A DNA stretch of 64,000 bases, from the NCBI GenBank assembly GCA_020072815.1, contig JAIQGE010000003.1, forward strand, positions 1-64,000, in the 5' to 3' direction. A program made the translations under genes and the position numbers. Origin of the DNA: Terriglobia bacterium. GTDB taxonomy: Bacteria; Acidobacteriota; Terriglobia; Terriglobales; Acidobacteriaceae. Position 1 is the first letter of the stretch, and every line of letters starts with the position of its first letter. The notes below the pieces were generated by a model, which searched no databases, was not told where the DNA came from, and was given only the letters and a program-made list of their open reading frames with translations. This document shows positions 34,318-43,201 of the stretch, piece after piece.

Positions 34318-35307
34318 ATGCACAAAATCAAATTTCTTCTTTTGTTGGCGCTGCTGTTGTTGGCGGCGTTTGCGCAGGCGCAGCTTTCTGATCCGGAGTC
34401 GCTCAAGATTTGCGCCGGAGTGAAAGACGTTCGGTTGCCGGCCGAGGACCGGCCGTCGGTCCAGGAAGCCAAGTCGCTGGCAAATTGTTCGTCAGAAAAG
34501 CTGTATTACGGCTACGAGAAGGCGCCAGATTACGTGCAGGCGCGCAAATGCGCGTACGCGGAGGTGGACCGCGGGGTGAAAGATGTGCCGTTTGCCGGGC
34601 GGACGATCCTGATGATGGTCTATGCCAACGGCAGAGGGGCGGCACAGAACCTGGACGTGGCGCTGAAACTGGCGTGCGAGGTCCCGGGAGCGCCGGGAGA
34701 CTGGGCGGGACGCATTCATCAACTGGAGCGCATGAGGGCGTCCGGCGGGAAGATCGGCAGCTTTGGCATATGCGACCACAGCAGCGGCAAATATATGTAT
34801 GAACAATGTGCGATGCTGAGCGACCGGTTCGACAAGATGGACCGGGAGAAACAGATCCAACAGATCGAAGCCAAGTGGAGCGCGGCCGAAAAGAAAGCTT
34901 TGGAGACTCTGCGGCAAACGCAAGGGGAGTTCTTTCATCTGCGCGCCACCAAAGAGACGGACCTGACGATTACCTTTGAAGTGCAGGAAATGGCGTTCCT
35001 GGAAAACAACTTTATCGAGATGCTGCAAAAGGCGGAGGCCGGCGAGATCCCCAGCTTTTCCCCGGATGACGTGAAGCGAATTGACGCTGACCTGAACGAC
35101 GCCTACGAGCAAACGCAGACCGGCAAGACTTTATCGTGGGGAACGGTGACCCGTGATGACATTAAGGGAACGCAAGCGGCTTGGGTGAAGTATCGGGATG
35201 CGTGGGTGGCGTTCGGGAAGAAGAAGTACCCGAAGGTCAGTGAAGCGATGGTAAAAACGTGGCTGGCGCAGCAGCGAAGAGAGATGCTGGAGAAGTTTTT
35301 GCACTGA
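34318..35307 (+). CDS. Exported LprI/DUF1311-like protein
   Basis: This 329-residue protein starts with the signal peptide MHKIKFLLLLALLLLAAFAQ (cut after AQA). The N-terminal third has Cys-containing Sel1-like wording (LKICAGVKDVRLP, ARKCAYAEVDRG, MMVYANGRGAAQNLDVALKL). The C-terminal domain (about residues 215-329) contains LNDAYEQTQTGKTLSWGTVT and the family signature TQAAWVKYRDAWVAF of the lysozyme-inhibitor LprI (DUF1311) group. A periplasmic role in protecting the wall from lysozyme is known for some relatives but not shown here. ATG 34318 is preferred because the signal peptide starts there; ATG 34297 adds seven residues. Confidence 0.75.
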   Translation: MHKIKFLLLLALLLLAAFAQAQLSDPESLKICAGVKDVRLPAEDRPSVQEAKSLANCSSEKLYYGYEKAPDYVQARKCAYAEVDRGVKDVPFAGRTILMMVYANGRGAAQNLDVALKLACEVPGAPGDWAGRIHQLERMRASGGKIGSFGICDHSSGKYMYEQCAMLSDRFDKMDREKQIQQIEAKWSAAEKKALETLRQTQGEFFHLRATKETDLTITFEVQEMAFLENNFIEMLQKAEAGEIPSFSPDDVKRIDADLNDAYEQTQTGKTLSWGTVTRDDIKGTQAAWVKYRDAWVAFGKKKYPKVSEAMVKTWLAQQRREMLEKFLH

Positions 35308-35324
35308 GATTGCCAAAATCGAGG

Positions 35325-35362
35325 ATTTAACCACAGAGGGCACAGAGGAACACAGAGCGGAA
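35325..35362. repeat. accacagagg-family repeat
   Basis: The word taaccacagagggcacagag, continued by gaacacagagcgg, is followed by the accompanying taccgcggattggcgcggat gaacgcgg unit (35369-35398). The same pair of units returns at 36433-36540. No gene lies in 35308-35446. Confidence 0.7.
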
Positions 35363-35446
35363 AGGGTTTACCGCGGATTGGCGCGGATGAACGCGGATTG
35401 GAAAGGCGATTAGTGTGGGCGACCTTTCGGCTGCATCAGATTCCTA

Positions 35447-35475
35447 TTGACTTCGCTTTAATTTCGCTATATAAT
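35447..35475 (+). promoter_or_regulatory. Strong sigma-70-type promoter
   Basis: TTGACT (35447-35452) and TATAAT (35470-35475) are separated by exactly 17 bp, the best promoter match I saw in the window. It drives a short leader ending in a terminator, and then the zinc-finger gene. Confidence 0.8.
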
Positions 35476-35481
35476 AGTTGA

Positions 35482-35591
35482 GTTTAAGGGCTGGAGGTCG
35501 AACTACCAAGCCAGCCCCGAAGACACAAGACAATCGTTTTTTACCGGGCGGCGCAACGCGTTATCAGCGTGTTGCGCCGTTGTGTTTTTTT
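35482..35591 (+). ncRNA. Candidate small RNA/attenuated leader upstream of the WRC-like gene
   Basis: The expected transcript starts near 35482, about seven bases after the -10 box. It has a 5' hairpin GGGCTGG (35488-35494)/CCAGCCC (35511-35517) around aggtcgaactaccaa, a linker with caatcgtttttt, and the hairpin GGCGCAAC (35550-35557)/GTTGCGCC (35571-35578) with a T-tract at 35585-35591. It could be a free-standing RNA of about 110 nt or a leader that attenuates the gene at 35622. It matches no RNA family I can name. Confidence 0.55.
35550..35591 (+). terminator. Intrinsic terminator within the leader
   Basis: GGCGCAAC/GTTGCGCC stem (8 bp) followed by gttgtgttttttt. It sits 31 bp before the ATG of the zinc-finger gene, so read-through is required for that gene. 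Confidence 0.75.
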
Positions 35592-35621
35592 CAGAGCGGA
35601 GAAAGAAGGAAGGCAAAGCCA

Positions 35622-36527
35622 ATGACAAATGCAGCGCAAGAGCAAGGAAGCAATCAGGAAGAATCGGGTCATCGGATGATCGGGACATCGGGTCATCGGG
35701 AAGACCAAAACCAGGAACCACAGAGAACACAGAGGAATGCGGAGGAAGAGGCACAGGCAAGAGTGCCTGTGCCACACGATCACTTACGGGTCGTCGAGCC
35801 TTCAGAAACCGGTGGTTCTTCAGCGCGTCCGGGGGCGGGCAAGTACCCAGATACAGAGTGGTTGCCTTCGGTCCACAGGGCCGGGCCAGGAGATGCCTGG
35901 CAGACGATCGTCACCCATGATTACAAAGTCGTGAAAGTGTCGGACACGGAGGTCCTCAACCTCAAATGGGCAGTGCGCAGGCAAATGGGCCTACCGGAGG
36001 AGTGGGCCTCGCGGGAGAAGTGGGTGGACTATCACCGGCGGCAACTGGCGCTGCTGGAGAAAGCCAACGCCGCGCCGCGATGCCAGCACATTTATGCCGA
36101 CGGAACCCAGTGTCGCGGACCGAAGCTGCGCGAAGGCGAGAAGTGTTACGCGCATGACCGGATGGACGCGGTGCGTCCGGAGCGGCTGCGGTTGCCGGCG
36201 CTGGAGGACGCCAACAGCGTGGTGCTGGCGGTGATGGAAATCCAGAGGGCGCTGCTGGATGGACTGATCAGCGAGAAAACCGCCGGGCTGCTGCTGTATA
36301 GCGTACAGATCGGCGCATGGGCGGTGCAGCATGTGACGTTTGCGGAGACCGAGCCAAGCGAGATGGTGCGGGCAAGACCAGCACTCAGCAGTCAGCAATC
36401 AGCGGTCAGCCAAAACAAAACGAAGACCCACCACGGAGAGCGCAGAGGAACCGCAAAAGACCGTAACCACGGAGGACACAGAGGGGCACGGAGGAAGAAA
36501 AGGCCTACCGCAGATCAACGCAGATGA
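35622..36527 (+). CDS. WRC-like C3H zinc-finger protein of unknown function
   Basis: This 301-residue protein has a central motif CQHIYADGTQC, then CRGPKLREGEKC, then CYAH. Cysteines 154, 164, 175 and His178 give C-x9-C-x10-C-x2-H, the spacing of plant WRC domains. A helical domain follows: LRLPALEDANSVVLAVMEIQ, then RALLDGLISEKTAGLLLYSV (about residues 185-225). The core may bind nucleic acid, but this is inference. Both ends are repeat-derived. Residues near 43-53 (EAQARVPVPHDH) come from the palindromic repeat also found in lhr, residues near 32-42 from an accacagagg repeat, and the tail from about 265 (HHGERRGTAKDRNHGGHRGA) from the same family. A good GAAGGAAGG site supports ATG 35622. 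A terminator-containing leader precedes it. Confidence 0.72.
   Translation: MTNAAQEQGSNQEESGHRMIGTSGHREDQNQEPQRTQRNAEEEAQARVPVPHDHLRVVEPSETGGSSARPGAGKYPDTEWLPSVHRAGPGDAWQTIVTHDYKVVKVSDTEVLNLKWAVRRQMGLPEEWASREKWVDYHRRQLALLEKANAAPRCQHIYADGTQCRGPKLREGEKCYAHDRMDAVRPERLRLPALEDANSVVLAVMEIQRALLDGLISEKTAGLLLYSVQIGAWAVQHVTFAETEPSEMVRARPALSSQQSAVSQNKTKTHHGERRGTAKDRNHGGHRGARRKKRPTADQRR
35751..35780. repeat. Palindromic repeat inside the WRC-like gene
   Basis: This is the unit ggcacaggcaagagtgcctg tgccacacga, the same as at 24627-24656 in lhr. It is read in frame as part of the protein's variable N-terminus. An accacagagaacacagagg unit lies just before it (35718-35738). Confidence 0.85.
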
Positions 36528-36926
36528 ACGCGGATCAAACGCGGTCGAGGGCGGCTGTGGTTCACGCGTTAGCTTTATCGCCGGGGATGAGTGGAGGTAA
36601 GTCTTTATTTTTCGGGGATGAAGTAGGAGGGAGAGGGGGATGAAGAAATCGCCGAGATCGCCGACATCCCACCCCAAGCCGCGCAAAGGCGGCGCGGGCT
36701 TGGGGGCCCCGGACATCGCGCGTCATCGCCGTGATCGGAAAACCCGAAACAGGAACCACGGAGGGAAAAGAGGACACGGAGAAAGAAACGACTATGCAAG
36801 TTTCTGGGTGCAGGTTCTGGCCAAAAGCCAACAGCCAACAGCCAAGTACCAATTGCCAATTGCTATTTGCCAATTGCTCTCTTGTTACAATTAACAATTC
36901 TCCACTTGAGGTCATTGAAAACATCC
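36528..36926. repeat. Repeat-filled intergenic region
   Basis: No gene is supported. It contains gatcaacgcagatgaacgcg g (36513-36535), ggcggctgtggttcacgcgt (36550-36570) and an inverted copy of the 42.7-kb family (36645-36740, including a large hairpin around ccaagccgcgcaaaggcggc). It also has an accacggagggaaaagagga unit (36757-36785) and a low-complexity run of ccaattgc/ccaacagc words (36826-36895) that reaches the proS start. Confidence 0.7.
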
Positions 36927-38717
36927 ATGCATCGCTGGTCACAAATGTTTGTCCCCACACTGCGTGAAGCGCCGGCCGACGCCGAAGTCGCCAGCCACAA
37001 GTTCCTGGTGCGCGCCGGCTACATCCGCCAGCTCGCCGCGGGAATCTACTCCTACCTGTTCCTGGGGCAGCGCACCATCCTGCGAATACAGGACGTGGTG
37101 CGCCAGGAGATGAACAAAATCGGCCAGGAGTTCCTGCTGCCCGCGCTGCATCCCCGTGAAATCTGGGAAGCCAGCGGCCGCTGGCAGGTGATGGGCGACA
37201 ACATGTTCCGCCTCAAAGACCGCAAAGGCGCCGACCTGTGCCTGGGCATGACCCACGAAGAGATCATGACCGATATCGCGCGCAAGGAGCTGCGCAGTTA
37301 CAAGCAGCTGCCGCAGATCTGGTATCAGATCCAGAACAAGTTTCGCGACGAGCCTCGTCCCAAGTCCGGGCTGATCCGCGTGCGCCAGTTCACCATGAAG
37401 GATTCCTACTCCTTTGACATTGACGCCGCCGGCCTGGACGTCTCTTACCAGAAGCACCATGACACCTATCGCGCCATCTTTGACCGCTGCGGGCTGAAGT
37501 ACGCGGTGGTGGAAGCCCACTCGGGCGCGATGGGCGGATCGCAGTCGCACGAATTCATGGTGATGACCGACGCTGGTGAAGACATGGTGGCCAGTTGTTC
37601 CAAGTGCGGCTACGCGGCGAATCTGGAGAAGGCCACGTCACAGCTCCCGCCGGTGCAGGACCTGCCCGACGGCAAGCCGGAAGAAGTCCACACGCCGGGC
37701 ATGAAGACCATTGAGGAAGTCGCCAAGTTCCTGGGCGTATCGCCCACGCAGAAGATCAAGACCCTGGCGCTGATGCAGGTGGAAGACGATCCCAAGCGTC
37801 CAGGGGAGAAGGGAACCAAGACGCGCGCCATTGTCGTTCTGCTGCGTGGCGACCACCAGCTCAATGAAGCCAAGTTGACCGCGGCGCTGGGCGGGAAGGA
37901 ATTTCGTCCTATGCATGCGGAAGAGATTCAACGGGTGTTCATGGCGCCTGCGGGCTATCTGGGGCCGGTGAACGTCCCGGCCATGAGCAGCGCGCAGATG
38001 GGCAGCGAAACGCAGAAGATCCTGCTGGAATCGCTGCCGCTGATGCTGGCCGATACCGCGCTGCAAGGCCGCAAGAACCTGGTCGCCGGGGCCAACAAGG
38101 AAAACTACCACCTGAAGAACGTGACTCCGCTGCGCGATTTCTATCCCACCGAGTGGGTTGACCTGCGCAACGCCGAGGCCGGCGAAGGCTGCCCCGCCTG
38201 CGGCAACCCGCTTGCCGTGGGCAAGGCCATGGAGATTGGGCACATCTTCAAGCTGGGCTACAAGTATTCCAAGTCCATGGACGCCACCGTGCTGGACAAA
38301 GACGGCAAAGCCGTTCCGCCGATCATGGGCAGCTACGGCATCGGCATTGAACGCATTCTCACCGCGGCCATCGAGCAGAATAATGACGCGGACGGATTCT
38401 GGCTGCCGCGCTCCATCGCGCCGTTTGAAGTGGTGGTCACGCCGACCAACGTCGCCGAAGCCGGCCTGCTTTCCACGGCGCAGGAAATCGCGGGCAAGCT
38501 GGAAGCCGCCGGCTACCACGTGCTGCTGGATGATCGCGACGAGCGTCCCGGCGTGAAATTCAAGGACGCGGACCTAGTGGGAATACCTTATCGCATCAAC
38601 GTTGGCAAGAAGGTTACGGAAGGGAAAGTTGAGCTGGTTACCCGCTCGACACGCCAGTCCCGCGATGCTAACATCAGCGGCATCGAAGGACAATTTCAGG
38701 AGATTTTGCAAACCTGA
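36927..38717 (+). CDS. proS: Prolyl-tRNA synthetase (bacterial type with editing domain)
   Basis: This class II aminoacyl-tRNA synthetase of 596 residues attaches proline to tRNA-Pro. The opening [20 protein letters not shown] is typical. Motif 1 to 2 includes [17 protein letters not shown] and [17 protein letters not shown] (about residues 138-155), and motif 3 contains [20 protein letters not shown] (about 470-490). An editing (INS) domain lies between about 225 and 400, and the C-terminal anticodon-binding domain begins near [12 protein letters not shown] 36927 gives the conserved N-terminus. The gene follows a repeat block and is 24 bp upstream of a small membrane-protein gene. Confidence 0.97.
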   Translation: MHRWSQMFVPTLREAPADAEVASHKFLVRAGYIRQLAAGIYSYLFLGQRTILRIQDVVRQEMNKIGQEFLLPALHPREIWEASGRWQVMGDNMFRLKDRKGADLCLGMTHEEIMTDIARKELRSYKQLPQIWYQIQNKFRDEPRPKSGLIRVRQFTMKDSYSFDIDAAGLDVSYQKHHDTYRAIFDRCGLKYAVVEAHSGAMGGSQSHEFMVMTDAGEDMVASCSKCGYAANLEKATSQLPPVQDLPDGKPEEVHTPGMKTIEEVAKFLGVSPTQKIKTLALMQVEDDPKRPGEKGTKTRAIVVLLRGDHQLNEAKLTAALGGKEFRPMHAEEIQRVFMAPAGYLGPVNVPAMSSAQMGSETQKILLESLPLMLADTALQGRKNLVAGANKENYHLKNVTPLRDFYPTEWVDLRNAEAGEGCPACGNPLAVGKAMEIGHIFKLGYKYSKSMDATVLDKDGKAVPPIMGSYGIGIERILTAAIEQNNDADGFWLPRSIAPFEVVVTPTNVAEAGLLSTAQEIAGKLEAAGYHVLLDDRDERPGVKFKDADLVGIPYRINVGKKVTEGKVELVTRSTRQSRDANISGIEGQFQEILQT

Positions 38718-38741
38718 CGTGCACGTCCGGGTACTCTTACT

Positions 38742-39092
38742 ATGGGAAAACTCAAAGCTCTCATCGGACTCTTGCTGGTAGTGGTGCTCTTCTACTCCTT
38801 GTGGAAGTGGATTCCGGTGAAGATGAACAACGCCGATTTTCAGGACGGCCTCGATGACATCGCCCGCCGCGTCAGCTACACCGGCACCAGTGATGATGAC
38901 ATCAAACAGATGGTGATCGCCAAGGGCAGGACGTTGGAAATCCCGCTGAAGGAAGACCAGATCACCGTAACCCATGGTACGACCGGGCTGGGAATCACCG
39001 TCCGCTACCACATCCATTATGATTTGGTGGTGCAATTGCCCTGGCTCGCGGATACTGACATTACAGCCAATTCGCTGAACAAACGCATCTAA
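38742..39092 (+). CDS. Small single-span membrane protein (DUF4845-like)
   Basis: This 116-residue protein has one N-terminal transmembrane helix (LIGLLLVVVLFYSLWKWIPV) and an alpha/beta extracytoplasmic domain (VKMNNADFQDGLDDIARRVS to the end). The pattern resembles DUF4845-type proteins, which are small and of unknown function. It starts 24 bp after proS and is followed 118 bp later by the class A PBP gene in the same direction. A role at the cell envelope is likely only from topology. Confidence 0.65.
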   Translation: MGKLKALIGLLLVVVLFYSLWKWIPVKMNNADFQDGLDDIARRVSYTGTSDDDIKQMVIAKGRTLEIPLKEDQITVTHGTTGLGITVRYHIHYDLVVQLPWLADTDITANSLNKRI

Positions 39093-39210
39093 GACACATG
39101 TAAGATATAATTGGTTTGTAAGAAAAATACTCCTCAGCACCAGCAGGTAACGCTCTGGCCCGCCATGAGTCTGAGAGAATCGAGTGGCGATTCCTGCCTG
39201 ACTTGGAAAC

Positions 39211-41820
39211 ATGGCTATTAAGATAAAATTCCCTCGTGCCCGAGGCCTTCGCGGGGCCGTCAAGAGCCCGTTTGTCCGCGCCGGCCTGCTGTCCGTTCTG
39301 ATCGTCGCCTTTGCGATGTTCGCCGTCTTCACTTACTACTACATCAAATACCAGAAGATCGTGGACACCCGCATGAGCGGGCAGATCTTCGCCAACACAG
39401 CCAAGATTTACGCCCAGCCGCGTTCCATCCGCGTGGGCCAAAAGGCCGACCCCAAGGAGATCGCCGGCTATTTGCGTCACGCGGGTTACAGCGAAAGCGC
39501 TGATCCTAATCAGTCCAAGTTCGGCCTCTACCGCGTGTTTCCCGGCGGGATTGAAATCCGTCCCGGCCAGGAATCGTTTTACAACGCGGAAGGCGCGGTG
39601 GTGCGCGTCCGCGACGGCCGGGTGGACCGCATCTCTCCCTCGGTGGACTCCGATGACAACCTGTCTGCGTACGAACTTGAGCCGCAACTGGTCACCGGCC
39701 TTTTTGACAGCCAGGCCCGCACCAAGCGTCGCCTGGTCAAGTACCAGGACGTCCCGCAAGTCATGGTGGACGCCGTCGTCGCCATTGAAGACCGCCGCTT
39801 CTTTCATCACGGAGGCGTCAACTACTGGCGCTTGATGAAGGCAGCGCTGATTGACCTGAAGGAAGGCGGCAACCGCCAGGGCGGTTCCACCATTACCATG
39901 CAAGTGGCCCGCGGGTTCTTCCTGAGTCCGGAAAAACGCATCAAGCGCAAGATGATTGAGATCATCATCTCCATTGAACTGGAGCAGCGTTTCTCCAAGC
40001 AGCAGATTTTTGAGCTCTACGCCAACCAAGTGGACATGGGGCAGCGCGGTTCATACACCATCACCGGTTTTGGCGAAGCCGCGCAGGCTTACTTCAGCAA
40101 AGACCTGAAAGACATCACGCTGCCGGAGGCCGCTTTGCTCGCCGGCCTGGTGCAGCGCCCCAGCTATCTTTCTCCTTATCGCCATCCCGACCGCGCGCTG
40201 GAACGCCGCAATCTGGTGCTGGAGTCCATGGTGGAAACTGGCGCCATCTCCCGCGCCGCGGCTGACGCCGCCAAGGCCACGCCGCTCAAACTTGCGCCCC
40301 AGAACGTGGAAGCCAGTGATGCCCCGTACTTTGTGGACCTGATTCGTGAACAGCTCATCGCCAAGTATGGCGACGAACTGAACGCCGGCGGCTATCGCAT
40401 CTACACCACGCTTGATCCCTCGCTGCAACGCGCCGCCGCCGAAGCCGTGGAGACGTCCATCAAGGAAATTGACACGCAGATCAATCGCCTGCGCACCAAA
40501 CGGGTCAAGACCGGCAAGAACAAATTTGAAACCAAGATCATGCCCGGACCCACCGCCCAGGTCGCGCTGATCGCGCTGGACCCGCACACCGGTGAAGTAC
40601 TGGCCCTGGTGGGCGGACGCAACTACGGCTTCAGCCAGCTCAACCACATCATCGCCAAGCGGCCGACTGGGTCCATTTTCAAGCCGTTTGTGTATGCCGC
40701 AGCCATCAACAACGCCGTCACCAATGAGCAGCCGGTCTTTACCCCGGCCACTTTGGTTGACGATTCACCCACCGCCTTCATCAACGGCGAAGACGTGTAC
40801 ACCCCGCGCAATTATAAAGAGGAGTATCACGGCAAGGTGACGGCCCAGTATGCCATGGCCCACTCGCTCAACAACGCCACGGTCAAAGTTGCCGAGATGG
40901 TTGGATATGACAAAGTAGCCAATCTGGCGCGATCAGCGGGAATTTCTTCCGTCAAGGCCACGCCGGCCATGGCCCTGGGCTCGTATGACGCCACGCCCCT
41001 GGAGATGGCTGCGGCCTACACCGTATTCTCGAACGCCGGCCAGCGGCTCAATCCCACCATGCTCAAGTCCGTGCGTGACCCCAACGGCGATGTCATTGAC
41101 AACTACCAGCCGGATCGAACGCAGGTGCTCGATCCTCGCGTGGCCTCGGTGATTACTGCCATGCTGGAAAATGTGATCAACACCGGCACCGCCGCCAACG
41201 TCCGTACCCGCGGTCTCACCGTGCCTGCGGCCGGCAAGACCGGAAGCTCCCACGATGCCTGGTTCGCCGGCTATACCTCCAACTTGCTGTGCATCGTGTG
41301 GGTCGGTTACGACGATTACAGCGATATCAAACTCAGCGGAGCCTCCCTGGCCTTGCCCGTCTGGACCGAATTCATGAAACGGGCCGTGAACCTGCCTGCG
41401 TACTCTGACACCCGTCCCTTTACCCCGACCCAGGGCGTGGTCCAGTTGGTGCTGGACAAGGCCACCAACCAGATCGCCACCCCGGCCTGCCCGGACGACT
41501 ACAGTACGGCCTTCATTGACGGTACCCAGCCCACCCAGACCTGTGAACAGACCGCCGCCGAGCACGGAAATTTCTTCCAAAAGCTTCTGGGAATAGAGCC
41601 CAAACCGGCCTCTGCGGCGTCTAATACCACAAGCAATTCGGCCCCGGTTCGAGGGCAGCCGCCAGTGGCGTCGCAGAACCCCGGCCAGGCTGCCGCACCT
41701 GAAAAGAAGAGGGGCTTTTGGGGCCGCGTTTTTGGGGGTTCCAAAGCCGCAGATAAGGACGATAATAGGCCAAACAAAGCTGCCGCCGCCGGTCCCGGCT
41801 CGGACCGTCCGCCGCGGTAA
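39211..41820 (+). CDS. Class A penicillin-binding protein (PBP1b-like)
   Basis: This 869-residue bifunctional peptidoglycan synthase has one N-terminal membrane anchor (about residues 22-45) and a UB2H-like regulatory stretch (about 60-150). The GT51 glycosyltransferase has EDRRFFHHGGVNYWRLMKAA (about 193), GGSTITMQ (about 225) and RKMIEIIISIELEQRFSKQQ. The transpeptidase has GSIFKPF (catalytic Ser about 487), SLN (in AHSLNNATVK, about 552) and KTGS (about 675). The last 100 residues are Pro/Ala/Lys-rich and disordered. It polymerises and cross-links lipid II at the outer face of the inner membrane. The TPR-protein gene starts 13 bp downstream and may be co-transcribed. Confidence 0.95.
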   Translation: MAIKIKFPRARGLRGAVKSPFVRAGLLSVLIVAFAMFAVFTYYYIKYQKIVDTRMSGQIFANTAKIYAQPRSIRVGQKADPKEIAGYLRHAGYSESADPNQSKFGLYRVFPGGIEIRPGQESFYNAEGAVVRVRDGRVDRISPSVDSDDNLSAYELEPQLVTGLFDSQARTKRRLVKYQDVPQVMVDAVVAIEDRRFFHHGGVNYWRLMKAALIDLKEGGNRQGGSTITMQVARGFFLSPEKRIKRKMIEIIISIELEQRFSKQQIFELYANQVDMGQRGSYTITGFGEAAQAYFSKDLKDITLPEAALLAGLVQRPSYLSPYRHPDRALERRNLVLESMVETGAISRAAADAAKATPLKLAPQNVEASDAPYFVDLIREQLIAKYGDELNAGGYRIYTTLDPSLQRAAAEAVETSIKEIDTQINRLRTKRVKTGKNKFETKIMPGPTAQVALIALDPHTGEVLALVGGRNYGFSQLNHIIAKRPTGSIFKPFVYAAAINNAVTNEQPVFTPATLVDDSPTAFINGEDVYTPRNYKEEYHGKVTAQYAMAHSLNNATVKVAEMVGYDKVANLARSAGISSVKATPAMALGSYDATPLEMAAAYTVFSNAGQRLNPTMLKSVRDPNGDVIDNYQPDRTQVLDPRVASVITAMLENVINTGTAANVRTRGLTVPAAGKTGSSHDAWFAGYTSNLLCIVWVGYDDYSDIKLSGASLALPVWTEFMKRAVNLPAYSDTRPFTPTQGVVQLVLDKATNQIATPACPDDYSTAFIDGTQPTQTCEQTAAEHGNFFQKLLGIEPKPASAASNTTSNSAPVRGQPPVASQNPGQAAAPEKKRGFWGRVFGGSKAADKDDNRPNKAAAAGPGSDRPPR

Positions 41821-41833
41821 GAGGGGGTCCCCC

Positions 41834-42631
41834 ATGGGTTGCTTCAGTCGCTGGTTCAGCAGCTTGGTCCTTCTGGTTTTCGCGCTGCCGCTCCTGGGTC
41901 AGCCATCGGATGTTCGAGTTGGGCCGTCCCCGCTGCGCATTCCGCCGCCTTCTGACTCCTCCCCGGCCGCCGAACTGGAGACCCAGGGCGATACCCTGCG
42001 CGCGCAAAAGCTGTATCTGGATTCCATTGACTACTATCGCGCCGCCATCAAGAAAGCCGACTCTGCGGTGCTGCACAACAAAGTCGGAATTTCTTTCCTC
42101 CAGCTGCAACGCAACAATGAAGCCAAAAAAGAATTTCAAGAGGCCCTCAAGCGGGACACCCGCTATCCTGAGGCTTACAACAATCTGGGCGTGCTCCACT
42201 ACAAAAACCAGCGCTATGGCGCGGCCGTCAAGGAATACCGCAAGGCCCTCAAGCTTACGGAAGCCAACGCCAGCTTCCACAGCAATCTGGGCACCGCGTA
42301 CTTTGCGGAGAAAGATTACGAACGCGCCACCAAAGAATTCTCCCGCGCCTTGGAAATTGATCCCAGCATCTTTGATACCCGGCCTTCAGCCGGCGTAGCC
42401 GCTCGCCTGGTTTCTTCCAATGATCTGGGCCGCTTCCATTATGTGATGGCCCAGATGTACGGCCAAAAAGGCGACGTCGCACGCTGCCGCTACTATCTCA
42501 GCAAAGCCAATGAGGACGGCTTCTCCGTCCGCGACGCCCTGCGCGACAGCGTGTTCTCTGACCTGCGCAAAGACCCCAACTTCGTGGCCTTTGTCCGCTC
42601 CTTGAAGGTCGCACCCTCGGACAGCAACTGA
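41834..42631 (+). CDS. Exported TPR-repeat protein
   Basis: This 265-residue protein has a signal peptide (MGCFSRWFSSLVLLVFALPL, cut near GQP) and about four tetratricopeptide repeats: LYLDSIDYYRAAIKKADSAV, EAKKEFQEALKRDTRYPEAY, AAVKEYRKALKLTEANASFH and RATKEFSRALEIDPSIFDTR. The final 60 residues include YVMAQMYGQKGDVARCRYYL. ATG 41834 gives the signal peptide. It lies 13 bp after the PBP gene, so an adaptor role for envelope assembly is a fair but untested idea. Confidence 0.85.
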   Translation: MGCFSRWFSSLVLLVFALPLLGQPSDVRVGPSPLRIPPPSDSSPAAELETQGDTLRAQKLYLDSIDYYRAAIKKADSAVLHNKVGISFLQLQRNNEAKKEFQEALKRDTRYPEAYNNLGVLHYKNQRYGAAVKEYRKALKLTEANASFHSNLGTAYFAEKDYERATKEFSRALEIDPSIFDTRPSAGVAARLVSSNDLGRFHYVMAQMYGQKGDVARCRYYLSKANEDGFSVRDALRDSVFSDLRKDPNFVAFVRSLKVAPSDSN

Positions 42632-43201
42632 GGTTGTCTGGTCGGGAAGTGTGGATCGCAGGCGCCCTCGCCTGCGCTGAAGGTGTTAGGGTCCCAAAAC
42701 ACCATCCATCCACGCGCCCGTCTCTTGATTTTCCGATCACGGCGATGTCGGCGATCACCGGGGCCCCCAAGCCCGCGCCGCCTTTGCGCGGCTTGGGGTG
42801 GGATTACGCGCGATGACGGCGATTCTTCCCCTCGCCTGCACAGGTTACTCTCGAACCCTGTCATTCTGAGCAAGCCCGAACGACCGAAGGGAAGTGAGGG
42901 CGCGTCGAAGGACCCCGAGGATCGTTGATCTACCATGCAGCTTCAAGGCGTTCTCACGACGCACCGCCCCCGCCTGTCTCTTGATTTTCCGATCACGGCG
43001 ATGTCGGCGATCACGCGCGATGACGGCGATTCTTCCCGCCCTCGCCTGCGCTGAAGGTGTTAGGGTCCCAAGACACCATCCATCCACGCGCCCGTCTCTT
43101 GATTTTCCGATTCACGGCGATGTCGGCGATCACCGGTGCCCCCAAGCCCGCGCCGCCTTTGCGCGGCTTGGGGTGGGATTACGCGCGATCACGGCAATTC
43201 C
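42632..43201. repeat. Dense repeat region (three families)
   Basis: No gene is supported in 570 bp. Three copies of catccacgcgcccgtctctt gattttccgatcacggcgatg occur at about 42707-42748, 42971-43002 and 43080-43122. Two carry the palindrome cccgcgccgcctttgcgcgg cttgggg (42773-42798, 43145-43172). A copy of the 100-bp gtcattctgagcaagcccga unit lies at 42860-42960, and gcaggcgccctcgcctgcgc at 42659-42678. Confidence 0.85.

Noticed and set aside
42650-43201. CRISPR array suspected from spaced repeats
   Set aside because: Repeat units are long, imperfect and irregularly spaced, the DNA between them is other repeats, and there are no cas genes.
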